Positions 5,875 to 12,320 are shown, counted from the stretch's first letter. The stretch: DNA of 12,818 nt from Clostridia bacterium (GCA_017451975.1 JAFTNI010000171.1:1-12818); one strand, 5' to 3'. Notes: generated from the letters alone by a model not told the origin. Translations and numbers: made by a program.

Positions 5875-7683
5875 ATGGACAGACAGGAAAAAATACGAAA
5901 TTTTTCGATTATTGCACATATAGACCACGGCAAAAGCACACTTGCCGACAGAATTCTGGAAAAAACCCAGAGCATCGCCACGCGCGATATGGAGGAGCAG
6001 ATTCTCGATAATATGGATATCGAGCGCGAGCGCGGCATAACCATAAAGGCGCGCGCAGTAAAGCTCAACTATAAGGCGAGCGACGGCGAAACATACGAAT
6101 TCAACCTTATAGACACGCCGGGACACGTCGACTTCAACTACGAGGTTTCGCGCTCGCTCGGCGCGTGCGAGGGCGCACTTCTCGTCGTAGACGCAACGCA
6201 AGGCATAGAGGCGCAGACACTTGCCAACACATACCTTGCGCTCGAGCAAAACCTTGAAATCATACCCGTCGTAAACAAAATCGACCTCCCCAGCGCCAAC
6301 ATAGAGGGCGTGCGCAAGGAAATAGAGGACGTTATCGGCATACCCGCAGAGGGCTGCCCCGCCGTTTCCGCAAAGACGGGCTTGAACATTGAAGATATAC
6401 TTGAAAAGATAGTTACGGATATTCCCGCGCCCGAGGGCGATGAAAACGCACCGCTTAAATGCCTTATCTTCGACTCTTACTACGATTCCTACCGCGGCGT
6501 TGTTATTTACGTTCGCGTGATGGACGGCAAGCTTTCCGCAGGCCAGACAATACGCCTTATGAACACGGGAGCCACCTTTGAAACCGTAGAGGTCGGCTAT
6601 ATGTCTGCCTTCGGTCTTATGCCCGCCAAGGAAATTTCCGCGGGCGAGGTCGGCTATATTACCGCCAGCATAAAAAGCGTGGCGGATACGCAGGTGGGCG
6701 ATACGGTTACAGACGACGATAACCCCACGGCAGAAGCCTTCCCCGGCTTCCACGCCGCACAGCCCATGGTTTACGCAGGTATATACCCGGCAGACGGCGC
6801 AAAGTACCCCGACCTTCGCGATGCGCTCGAAAAGCTTCGCCTGAACGATGCGGCGCTCACCTTTGAGCCCGAAACGAGCATTGCGCTCGGCTTCGGCTTC
6901 CGTTGCGGCTTCCTGGGCCTTCTTCACATGGAAATTATCGCAGAGCGACTTGAGCGCGAATTTAACCTCGACCTCGTTACCACGGCGCCCAGCGTTATTT
7001 ATAAGCTTACCATGAGAAGCGGCGAAACAATTTATATCGATAACCCCGCAAACTACCCCGACCCCGAGCAGATTGCAAAGGCAGAGGAGCCCGTTGTTAA
7101 AGCGAGCATCATCGTTCCCACAGATTACGTAGGCGGTATTATGGAGCTTTGCCGCGACCGCCGAGGCGACTATAAAAATATGACTTATATAGACAGTTCC
7201 CGCGTGGAGCTTCACTATATACTCCCCCTCAACGAAATTATCTACGACTTTTTCGATGCGCTCAAGAGCCGTTCCAAGGGCTACGCCTCGCTCGACTATG
7301 AGCTTGACGGCTACCTTGAAAGCAAGCTCGTGAAGCTTGAAGTGCTTCTCAACGGCGAGGTTGTAGACGCGCTTTCGTTCATAGTTCACTCAGACAAGGC
7401 TTATTCCCGCGGCAGAAAAATTGTAGAAAAGCTTCGCGACAATATACCGCGCCAGCTCTTCGAGGTTCCCGTTCAGGCAGCTATCGGCGGCAGAGTTATC
7501 GCGCGCGAAACCGTAAGAGCTATGCGTAAGGACGTGCTTGCGAAATGCTACGGCGGTGATATTACGCGTAAAAAGAAGCTGCTTGAAAAGCAAAAAGAAG
7601 GTAAAAAGCGCATGAGAAAGCTCGGCAGCGTGGAGGTTCCGCCCGAAACGTTTATGGCTGTTCTCAAGCTCGACGAAGAATAA
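5875..7683 (+). CDS. lepA: Elongation factor 4 (LepA), ribosome back-translocase GTPase
   Basis: 602-residue translational GTPase of normal LepA length. G motifs: AHIDHGKST (14-22), RGITIK (53-58), DTPGH (80-84), NKID (134-137) and SAK (165-167). The domains that follow are EF-Tu-like domain II (from about 190, KCLIFDSYYDSYRGVV), EF-G-like domains III and V (GFGFRCGFLGLLHMEI; VELHYILPLNEIIYDFFDALKSRSKGYASLDYE in outline), and the LepA-specific C-terminal domain with ALSFIVHSDKAYSRGR and the basic RKKKLLEKQKEGKKRMR tail. LepA acts on ribosomes, affecting initiation and stalled elongation. An in-frame GTG at 5866 is possible, but the ATG at 5875 gives the family-typical start MDRQEKIRNFSIIAHIDHG and has GGTGAT just upstream. 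It is co-transcribed with hemW, 26 bp downstream. Confidence 0.97.
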   Translation: MDRQEKIRNFSIIAHIDHGKSTLADRILEKTQSIATRDMEEQILDNMDIERERGITIKARAVKLNYKASDGETYEFNLIDTPGHVDFNYEVSRSLGACEGALLVVDATQGIEAQTLANTYLALEQNLEIIPVVNKIDLPSANIEGVRKEIEDVIGIPAEGCPAVSAKTGLNIEDILEKIVTDIPAPEGDENAPLKCLIFDSYYDSYRGVVIYVRVMDGKLSAGQTIRLMNTGATFETVEVGYMSAFGLMPAKEISAGEVGYITASIKSVADTQVGDTVTDDDNPTAEAFPGFHAAQPMVYAGIYPADGAKYPDLRDALEKLRLNDAALTFEPETSIALGFGFRCGFLGLLHMEIIAERLEREFNLDLVTTAPSVIYKLTMRSGETIYIDNPANYPDPEQIAKAEEPVVKASIIVPTDYVGGIMELCRDRRGDYKNMTYIDSSRVELHYILPLNEIIYDFFDALKSRSKGYASLDYELDGYLESKLVKLEVLLNGEVVDALSFIVHSDKAYSRGRKIVEKLRDNIPRQLFEVPVQAAIGGRVIARETVRAMRKDVLAKCYGGDITRKKKLLEKQKEGKKRMRKLGSVEVPPETFMAVLKLDEE

Positions 7684-7709
7684 TTTCAGCGTAAAGGAGA
7701 AAACGCGCA

Positions 7710-8873
7710 ATGTTCCAGAATCAGAAGCCGCTCGGCTTATATATCCACGTTCCCTTCTGCGCCCACAAATGCGCCTACTGCGATTTTTACTCCATAACAA
7801 ACGAGGACCTTATACAGGAATATACCATGGCTATAACAGAGCATATGCGCCGCAAAAAGCGCATTGCGAAAAACTACCTCGTGGATTCAATATTTTTCGG
7901 CGGAGGCACGCCAAGCCTTCTGCCAATAGAAAGCTTTTGCGAAATAATGAAAACCGTGCGCGAGGTTTTCGATATTTCGCCCACAGCCGAAATCACGCTG
8001 GAGGCAAACCCGGGCACGCTCGATAGCAAAAAGCTTGCGGTTTACCGCGAGCTGGGCATAAACCGCCTGAGCCTTGGGCTACAGAGCGCAGACGACGGCG
8101 AGCTCCGTATGCTTTCGCGCATACATACGCGCGATGAATTTGAGCATTCATATATGCTTGCGCGTATGGAAGGCTTTACTAATATCAATATCGACCTTAT
8201 TTATGCACTGCCCAGGCAAACGAAGGAAAAGCTTCTGGATTCCATAGATTACGTAATTTCCATGGGTCCCGAGCATATTTCCTTCTACGGCCTTTCCATA
8301 GAGCCCAATACCCCTTTCGGCAGAAATAAAAATATACGCGCGCTTTTGCCCGATGAGGATGAGCAGTACGATATGTACATGGCAGCCTGCAAAACACTTG
8401 AATCGGCAGGATACCTGCAATATGAAATAAGCAATTTTGCAAAAAAAGAGTACGGCTGCCGCCACAATATCAAATATTGGACGGGCAAGGAATACCTTTC
8501 CTTCGGCCCTTCGGCAACGTCGTTTATCGACAATATGGAGTATAAATACCTGCCCGATATAGAGCGATATATCTCTTGTGTGAAAAAGGAAAGCGAAATA
8601 CGCGAAAGAGAATATATGTTCAACCACGAGGAGCTTGAAACGCGCTTTGTTATGACGTTTATGCGCCTGCGCGCAGGCATAAACGCAGAGGAATATAAGC
8701 GCCGCTTCGGGCTTGACTTCGAAAAAGAATACAGCGAAAAAATCGAGCGCTTTATCCAAAGCGGGCACATGGTAAAAACCGCCTATGGCTACAGGCTTAC
8801 ACGAAAAGGCATGATGATTTCAAATTACATATTGAGTGATATTCTCGACCTTTTGCCCGATGAGCTCGAATAA
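7710..8873 (+). CDS. hemW: HemW-type radical SAM protein (coproporphyrinogen III oxidase-like)
   Basis: 387 residues. The N-terminal radical SAM core has LGLYIHVPFCAHKCAYCDF with the CxxxCxxC cluster cysteines C17, C21 and C24. The residue two after the last cysteine is phenylalanine (CDF), as in HemW, not a fourth cysteine as in true HemN. SIFFGGGTPS (60-69) is the SAM-binding glycine motif; LGLQSADDGELRMLSRIHT and NIDLIYALPRQT follow in the usual order. The C-terminal HemW domain covers about residues 300-380. HemW proteins bind heme and are regarded as heme chaperones or insertion factors, not as oxidases. AAAGGAG stands about 10 nt before the ATG. Pairing with lepA is typical of Firmicutes; the hrcA-grpE-dnaK genes that often follow are absent, and a terminator and tRNA region come next. 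Confidence 0.93.
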   Translation: MFQNQKPLGLYIHVPFCAHKCAYCDFYSITNEDLIQEYTMAITEHMRRKKRIAKNYLVDSIFFGGGTPSLLPIESFCEIMKTVREVFDISPTAEITLEANPGTLDSKKLAVYRELGINRLSLGLQSADDGELRMLSRIHTRDEFEHSYMLARMEGFTNINIDLIYALPRQTKEKLLDSIDYVISMGPEHISFYGLSIEPNTPFGRNKNIRALLPDEDEQYDMYMAACKTLESAGYLQYEISNFAKKEYGCRHNIKYWTGKEYLSFGPSATSFIDNMEYKYLPDIERYISCVKKESEIREREYMFNHEELETRFVMTFMRLRAGINAEEYKRRFGLDFEKEYSEKIERFIQSGHMVKTAYGYRLTRKGMMISNYILSDILDLLPDELE

Positions 8874-8890
8874 GCGTAAATTTTGCGAAT

Positions 8891-8928
8891 AAAAACCCCC
8901 GCTTTTTTCAAAAAAGTGGGGGCTTTTG
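8891..8928 (+). terminator. Intrinsic terminator after hemW
   Basis: 13-bp stem CCCCCGCTTTTTT (8896-8908) with AAAAAAGTGGGGG (8910-8922), containing one G-U pair, followed by CTTTT. The tip must open to form a loop. It begins about 20 nt after the hemW stop and ends the lepA-hemW transcript immediately before the tRNA promoter. Confidence 0.85.
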
Positions 8929-8929
8929 C

Positions 8930-8958
8930 TTGACAAAACGGCTAAGATATGATATAAT
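8930..8958 (+). promoter_or_regulatory. Perfect-consensus sigma-A promoter of the tRNA-Ser region
   Basis: TTGACA (8930-8935), 17 bp, TATAAT (8953-8958): full consensus with optimal spacing and a TATG just before the -10. The start would be near 8965, a few bases before the broken tRNA copy. The intact tRNA-Ser at 9166 has no comparable promoter of its own, so this one probably drives both in one precursor. Confidence 0.88.
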
Positions 8959-8971
8959 TTGTGAGAAATAC

Positions 8972-8989
8972 GGAGAAGTACTCAAGTGG
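8972..8989 (+). repeat. 18-bp direct repeat, first copy
   Basis: GGAGAAGTACTCAAGTGG occurs here and again at 9166-9183, where it is the 5' end of the intact tRNA-Ser. The copies are 194 bp apart, in the same orientation and identical. Most simply they are the remains of a tandem tRNA duplication; they could also be the footprint of an insertion at the tRNA 5' end. Confidence 0.9.
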
Positions 8990-9043
8990 GGACGTTTGCG
9001 AGCGCTGCCGGGCGGCAGATATAGCGAGCAATAAGGAGTGGTA

Positions 9044-9091
9044 GCGGTCAAAATTTCTGAGCGAACAGCGATTTGAAATTTTGGGCACCGC
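9044..9091 (+). repeat. Long imperfect hairpin inside the D-loop insert
   Basis: GCGGT (9044-9048) pairs with ACCGC (9087-9091), and CAAAATTTC (9049-9057) pairs perfectly with GAAATTTTG (9075-9083). That makes 14 bp interrupted only by a GGC bulge (9084-9086), with a 17-nt loop. A second small hairpin, CTGCC/GGCAG around GGGC, lies at 9005-9018. It is transcribed from the promoter at 8930 and is not a terminator, since no U-tract follows. It could be a REP/MITE-like palindromic element or the core of a small RNA; neither is identified. Confidence 0.6.
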
Positions 9092-9165
9092 AATGGGAAG
9101 AAGAGGCGTCGCCGGCACTCAAATCCCTTTCCGAACATCATTTCAAAACAATTTAATATTTTTAT

Positions 9166-9256
9166 GGAGAAGTACTCAAGTGGCCGAAGAGGCGTGACTC
9201 GAAATCTCGTAGGGCGCGAAAGCGTCGCGTGGGTTCAAATCCCACCTTCTCCGCCA
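9166..9256 (+). tRNA. tRNA-Ser (anticodon CGA), CCA encoded
   Basis: Class II tRNA of 91 nt. The acceptor stem GGAGAAG (9166-9172) pairs with CTTCTCC (9246-9252), followed by discriminator G9253 and an encoded CCA (9254-9256). The D-stem is CTC/GAG, and the loop carries GG at 9182-9183. The anticodon loop CTCGAAA gives CGA at 9200-9202, reading UCG. The long variable arm has a GCGC-GAAA-GCGT hairpin (9214-9225), and the T-arm is GTGGG-TTCAAAT-CCCAC (9229-9245). Oddity: the anticodon stem CGTGA/TCTCG has a T-T opposition (9195/9207, positions 29/41). Identity as serine is supported by the long variable arm and the G discriminator. It probably shares the promoter at 8930 and ends at the hairpin at 9287. 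Confidence 0.93.
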
Positions 9257-9258
9257 AA

Positions 9259-9279
9259 AAAGGGCGATGAAAAAGATAT
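9259..9279 (+). repeat. 21-bp repeat beside tRNA-Ser; left member of an inverted pair
   Basis: A 21-bp sequence starting AAAGGGCGAT and ending AAAAAGATAT, beginning 3 bp after the tRNA CCA. It is repeated in inverted orientation at 12300-12320 with one difference in 21 (G9269 here, A there). Here it also overlaps an inverted repeat, GGCGAT (9263-9268) and ATCGCC (9278-9283) around 9 bp, the shape of a tyrosine recombinase core site. The two copies bracket the restriction-modification gene. Confidence 0.85.
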
Positions 9280-9286
9280 CGCCGCG

Positions 9287-9314
9287 AAAAGCCTTGATTT
9301 TCCAAGGCTTTTTT
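9287..9314 (+). terminator. Terminator after tRNA-Ser
   Basis: Stem AAAAGCCTTG (9287-9296) with CAAGGCTTTT (9303-9312), a 6-nt loop and a T-run on the 3' side. It lies 31 nt past the CCA and probably ends the tRNA transcript. Confidence 0.8.
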
Positions 9315-9468
9315 GCTTTTTCGGTGCGAAATTTTTATGTTCAATTTTGCAGATGAAAAAGGGATTTTTTCCTATACTGAATAGATTTGAACTGTTGCAA
9401 ATAAAACACATCCAAATGCCTTATACAAATTTGGAACTATATTTTATTGATAAAGTTAGCATAATACC
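9315..9468. other. A/T-rich gap with no recognised feature
   Basis: Between the tRNA terminator and the promoter of the restriction-modification gene I find no coding frame with a ribosome binding site, no tRNA and no repeat. Base composition changes here from the host style to the A/T-rich style of the next gene, so this is a plausible junction of acquired DNA. Confidence 0.5.
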
Positions 9469-9497
9469 TTGAAAAAAGTATAGTTATATGATATAAT
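9469..9497 (+). promoter_or_regulatory. Sigma-A-type promoter of the restriction-modification gene
   Basis: TTGAAA (9469-9474), 17 bp, TATAAT (9492-9497): one mismatch from full consensus. Transcription would start near 9504, inside the palindrome at 9500-9516, and give a leader of about 28 nt. Confidence 0.8.
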
Positions 9498-9499
9498 AT

Positions 9500-9516
9500 C
9501 AGAGTAGCCCACTCTG
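9500..9516 (+). promoter_or_regulatory. Palindrome at the transcription start of the RM gene (possible operator)
   Basis: CAGAGT (9500-9505) and ACTCTG (9511-9516) form a perfect 6-bp inverted repeat around AGCCC, just after the -10 box and just before the AAAGGAG ribosome binding site. Its position suits a repressor site or a small 5' hairpin limiting translation. No controller (C) protein gene is adjacent. Confidence 0.45.
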
Positions 9517-9531
9517 AAAGGAGATTTCAAG

Positions 9532-12225
9532 ATGAGAAACAGAATTGATTTTGAAAACGATCCCCTTATTTTAAATGCAATTCAACGAAATATAATCGAA
9601 ATCCACAACGATAGGATAACGTACAATATTCATTACAAGAAAACATATAATTGGACTGATCCGGAGGAATGGGTACGGGCAAGAACTATTGCTTTTTTGG
9701 TTTTGGAAAAATCCTATACACCGCATAGCATTAAAACCGAGGTTGTAGTTCCCCGCAGAACTCCCGAAGATTTTGCCGATATAGTTGTATATACTGATGA
9801 ACGATGTCAAAATCCTTATCTTGTTGTAGAGAATAAAAAAGAGAGATTGTCGCAAAGAGAGCAAAGCCAAGCAATTGAGCAATTGTTTGGAAATGCAAAT
9901 TCTCTCAGAGCCCCCATAGCTTTGTTTGAAAGCTTCGGAGAGTCTATCTTTTTTGACGTAGCCAACTACCCTCCTACGGAGAGAACGGAAAATATTAAAG
10001 GATCGCGTGATGTTGTTCCAGTTCAATATGGTCAAATTCCAGAATATACGTTTATTGCCGGACCAGGAAATAACGATATACAGTCGGCAACAGATTACCA
10101 ATTAGAGTCAAAAGTTAAAAGAGCACATTCTATTATTTGGGCAGGTGGTAAGCGGGATCCTCTCCTTGCTTTTGATGAATGGAGCAAATTGATGCTTGCC
10201 AAGGTTGAGGATGAGCGGCATACTCCCAATAACACCCCGAGACAATTTCAAGTCGGAACAAATGAGACTTACGTAGCTGTAGCTACAAGAGTTCATGAGT
10301 TATTTAAACAGGCTTGTTTGGCTGATCCTACAATTTTTCCGGAACAAATCTCAATAAATTTATCTGACAAAAAAATAGTTGAGGTTGTAAAGGTTTTGCA
10401 GGATATATGTATAACAGACACATCTGTTGACAATATTGGTGCTGCTTTTGAAATATTCTTCGGTTCTATTTTTAGAGGAGAACTGGGACAGTATTTTACT
10501 ATGCGTCCACTCTCAAGATTTACCGTTGCTATGTTAGATATTCAGCACGAGCATTATGTTATCGATCCTACGTGCGGAAGCGGCGGCTTCTTGCTGGAGG
10601 TGCTTCTTCAGGTATGGAATAAATTGGATAAAAATTATGCTGGACGCCGTGAACTCGAGAGAATAAAAACGGACTTTGCCCTTAATCAGGTTTACGGCAT
10701 CGAAATTCATGAAATACTTGCTCGAATTTGCAAGATAAATCTTTTGTTACATCACGATGGACACACCAATATTGAGGGAGACAAAAGTTGCCTTGATACT
10801 GAGTTTACCAAAGAAAGACTCCGACTGGGAGAGGAAAATTTCCATGTGGTAGTCGGAAATCCACCGTTTGGTGATACTATCAAAGAGGGAGACGAAGATC
10901 AGTTAGGAAAAAGCTCTCTTGAAGACTTTGAAATATCAGCAGGAAGAGCACAAATTCCTTCTGAACACATCATTGTTGAAAAATCCATTAAGATGCTGAA
11001 AGAAGACGGACTTTTGGGGCTTGTATTACCTGATGGTGTATTTAACAATCAAGGTGAACAATCTAACTGTCCGCAACTTAGAAATTATCTGATAAAACAC
11101 GGTAAAATATTGGCGGTTATCTCGTTGCCCGATTATGCTTTTAGAAAATCGGGAGCACAAAACAAAACATCTATCTTATTTTTTAAAAAGTTTAATTATG
11201 ATCAACGGACATCCTTTGAAAGGATATACGATGCAAAAATTGCCGCAGGACAAAACGAGGAACAAGCAATATTTGCGGCACTATCCGCTAATCCCTACAA
11301 AGTATTTATGGCTGAGGCAAACTATGTAGGTTATTCTTCAACTGGTGCCCTGATCGATAAAAATGATTTGTACCGCGGCTCTGCTGGTGGTCATCTTGCT
11401 GAAGACCAAAGTGGAACAATTCTTGGTGAATATCGCTGTTTTTGTTTAGACCCAAGCAATTATATTGCTACAATGAATGATTGTGTCGGATTAGATATCT
11501 GTAATGTATGGACTGCACACGAAAGCCACAGATTAGACCCCAAATATCACTTGTTTAAAGTTCAAGAGCAGCAAACCTTACCAGATGGATGGATTAGCAA
11601 GAAAATATCTCAGCTAATGCGAAGACGAGAATCTGTTGTACGTCCGCAGGAATCTCCAGAAACGCCTGTAACCGTAATGACACTTTCTCAAACCGGAGAT
11701 ATTCGACCACGCGAAGCGGGTAAAGGAAAAAATCCTCCGGAATGGTTGGGAATGTATTTTGAGGATAGTCCGTCAACATGGTTTAAAGCACAGCAAGGAG
11801 ATTTGGTATATTCATCAATAGACTTATGGAAAGGTTGCATATCAGTGGTTCCCGAACAGTTTAATGATGCCTTGGTAACAAAAGAATTTCCCATATATGA
11901 AATGCTTACTGAGGAAATTGATCCTGAATTTCTTGCTGTTCTGTTACGAAGCAGATATTACCAACGTGCTTTTCGGGCAATTACAACGGGGCACAGCAAT
12001 AGAAGAAGAACACAAACAAGCGATTTTGAATCTATTGAGGTTTGCTATCCCCCCGATAAAGAAACGCAAAGAAGATTGATAGCAGATGTTCTAGAAGCAA
12101 AGGAAAAGCAAAAAAATGCTACTGACTTAATGAAAACGGCAATGCTTCGGTTTAGCGATATTATAGACGGTCGTGGAGACGAAGTGTTTGAAACTGTTTT
12201 CGAAGAAGACATAAATGAAGAATAA
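9532..12225 (+). CDS. Single-chain restriction-modification enzyme: nuclease, N6-adenine methyltransferase, specificity domain
   Basis: 897 residues with three parts. Residues about 40-190 resemble the N-terminal nuclease domain of type I HsdR (HSDR_N_2, PD-(D/E)xK): EEWVRARTIAFLVLE, then FADIVVY with D83 and YLVVENKKE with E100 and K102 as likely catalytic residues. Residues about 290-600 are an HsdM-type N6-adenine methyltransferase: GQYFTMRPL, SAM-binding DPTCGSGGF (345-353) and catalytic NPPF (443-446). Residues about 660-865 look like one HsdS-type target-recognition domain ending in a helical conserved region (LIADVLEAKEKQKNATDLMK). No helicase/translocase motor is present, so it resembles type IIG/IIC enzymes that cut and methylate in one polypeptide. 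AAAGGAG precedes the ATG. Codon use (AGA arginine, A/T-rich) differs from lepA and hemW, indicating transfer. Activity and target site are unknown. Confidence 0.87.
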   Translation: MRNRIDFENDPLILNAIQRNIIEIHNDRITYNIHYKKTYNWTDPEEWVRARTIAFLVLEKSYTPHSIKTEVVVPRRTPEDFADIVVYTDERCQNPYLVVENKKERLSQREQSQAIEQLFGNANSLRAPIALFESFGESIFFDVANYPPTERTENIKGSRDVVPVQYGQIPEYTFIAGPGNNDIQSATDYQLESKVKRAHSIIWAGGKRDPLLAFDEWSKLMLAKVEDERHTPNNTPRQFQVGTNETYVAVATRVHELFKQACLADPTIFPEQISINLSDKKIVEVVKVLQDICITDTSVDNIGAAFEIFFGSIFRGELGQYFTMRPLSRFTVAMLDIQHEHYVIDPTCGSGGFLLEVLLQVWNKLDKNYAGRRELERIKTDFALNQVYGIEIHEILARICKINLLLHHDGHTNIEGDKSCLDTEFTKERLRLGEENFHVVVGNPPFGDTIKEGDEDQLGKSSLEDFEISAGRAQIPSEHIIVEKSIKMLKEDGLLGLVLPDGVFNNQGEQSNCPQLRNYLIKHGKILAVISLPDYAFRKSGAQNKTSILFFKKFNYDQRTSFERIYDAKIAAGQNEEQAIFAALSANPYKVFMAEANYVGYSSTGALIDKNDLYRGSAGGHLAEDQSGTILGEYRCFCLDPSNYIATMNDCVGLDICNVWTAHESHRLDPKYHLFKVQEQQTLPDGWISKKISQLMRRRESVVRPQESPETPVTVMTLSQTGDIRPREAGKGKNPPEWLGMYFEDSPSTWFKAQQGDLVYSSIDLWKGCISVVPEQFNDALVTKEFPIYEMLTEEIDPEFLAVLLRSRYYQRAFRAITTGHSNRRRTQTSDFESIEVCYPPDKETQRRLIADVLEAKEKQKNATDLMKTAMLRFSDIIDGRGDEVFETVFEEDINEE

Positions 12226-12307
12226 AGATATTTATTTGATCAATTAGAAGATGCTACTTCGTTTTGTAAGAGTTCAAAGCCATTGGTTAAGATGCCAAAA
12301 TATCTTT
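12224..12307. repeat. 10-bp inverted repeat spanning the RM gene 3' end
   Basis: AAAGATATTT (12224-12233, overlapping the stop codon) and AAATATCTTT (12298-12307) are perfect inverse copies 64 bp apart. The right arm lies within the 21-bp repeat at 12300-12320. Both arms are A/T-rich, so this is weaker evidence than the 21-bp pair. The 64 bp between them hold no recognised gene. Confidence 0.5.
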
Positions 12308-12320
12308 TTTATCGCCCTTT
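12300..12320 (-). repeat. 21-bp repeat; right member of the inverted pair
   Basis: On the minus strand this reads AAAGGGCGAT followed by AAAAAAGATAT, 20/21 identical to 9259-9279. It lies 75 bp after the RM stop and 55 bp from the end of the recombinase gene. The flanking bases on both sides differ from those of the first copy, so the shared block ends sharply. Unlike the first copy, it lacks the opposing ATCGCC arm. Confidence 0.85.

Larger units (their letters stand above)
8972..9132 (+). pseudogene. Broken tRNA-Ser copy with D-loop insert
   Basis: The first 18 bases (GGAGAAGTACTCAAGTGG) are identical to the 5' end of the intact tRNA-Ser at 9166. Instead of continuing into the D-loop, the sequence is interrupted by about 110 nt of unrelated, structured sequence (8990-9099). 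It then resumes with GAAGAGGCGT (9100-9109) and TCAAATCCC (9119-9127), which match the D-stem and T-loop of the intact gene in the same order. About 30 nt of the anticodon and variable arm are missing between them, and the 3' acceptor strand (TTTCCG, no CCA) is degraded. No anticodon can be identified. The alternative view, that this is a functional RNA built on a tRNA 5' half, cannot be excluded because the promoter in front is perfect. Confidence 0.65.

Noticed and set aside
5776..7389. 537-residue frame antisense to lepA
   Set aside because: It is an artefact of the strong codon bias of lepA, with cysteine- and basic-rich low-quality sequence and no family signature; it lies wholly opposite a certain gene and its promoter.
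8972..9091. T-box riboswitch leader (GGAGTGGTAGCGG at 9035-9047 resembles the T-box motif)
   Set aside because: The match to AGGGTGGNACCGCG is imperfect, no terminator/antiterminator pair follows, no amino-acid or synthetase gene is downstream, and the 5' part is explained by an exact tRNA match.
8972..9132. Group I intron in a tRNA
   Set aside because: The insert is in the D-loop, not the anticodon loop. At about 110 nt it is far too short, and part of the downstream tRNA exon is deleted.
8908..9141. Minus-strand 77-residue frame
   Set aside because: It is antisense to the promoter, hemW terminator and broken tRNA, has no ribosome binding site, and contains the same HLSTSP tRNA-antisense signature.
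9259..9283. Part of the tRNA-Ser terminator only
   Set aside because: It does form a small hairpin, but it has no U-tract and a proper terminator follows at 9287-9314. The near-exact inverted copy at 12300-12320 is not explained by termination.
9162..9344. Minus-strand frame with EKVGFEPTRRFRALRDFE and HLSTSP
   Set aside because: It is the antisense translation of the tRNA-Ser gene. This GFEPTRR-type peptide is a familiar false protein that arises over tRNAs, and it has no supporting start site.
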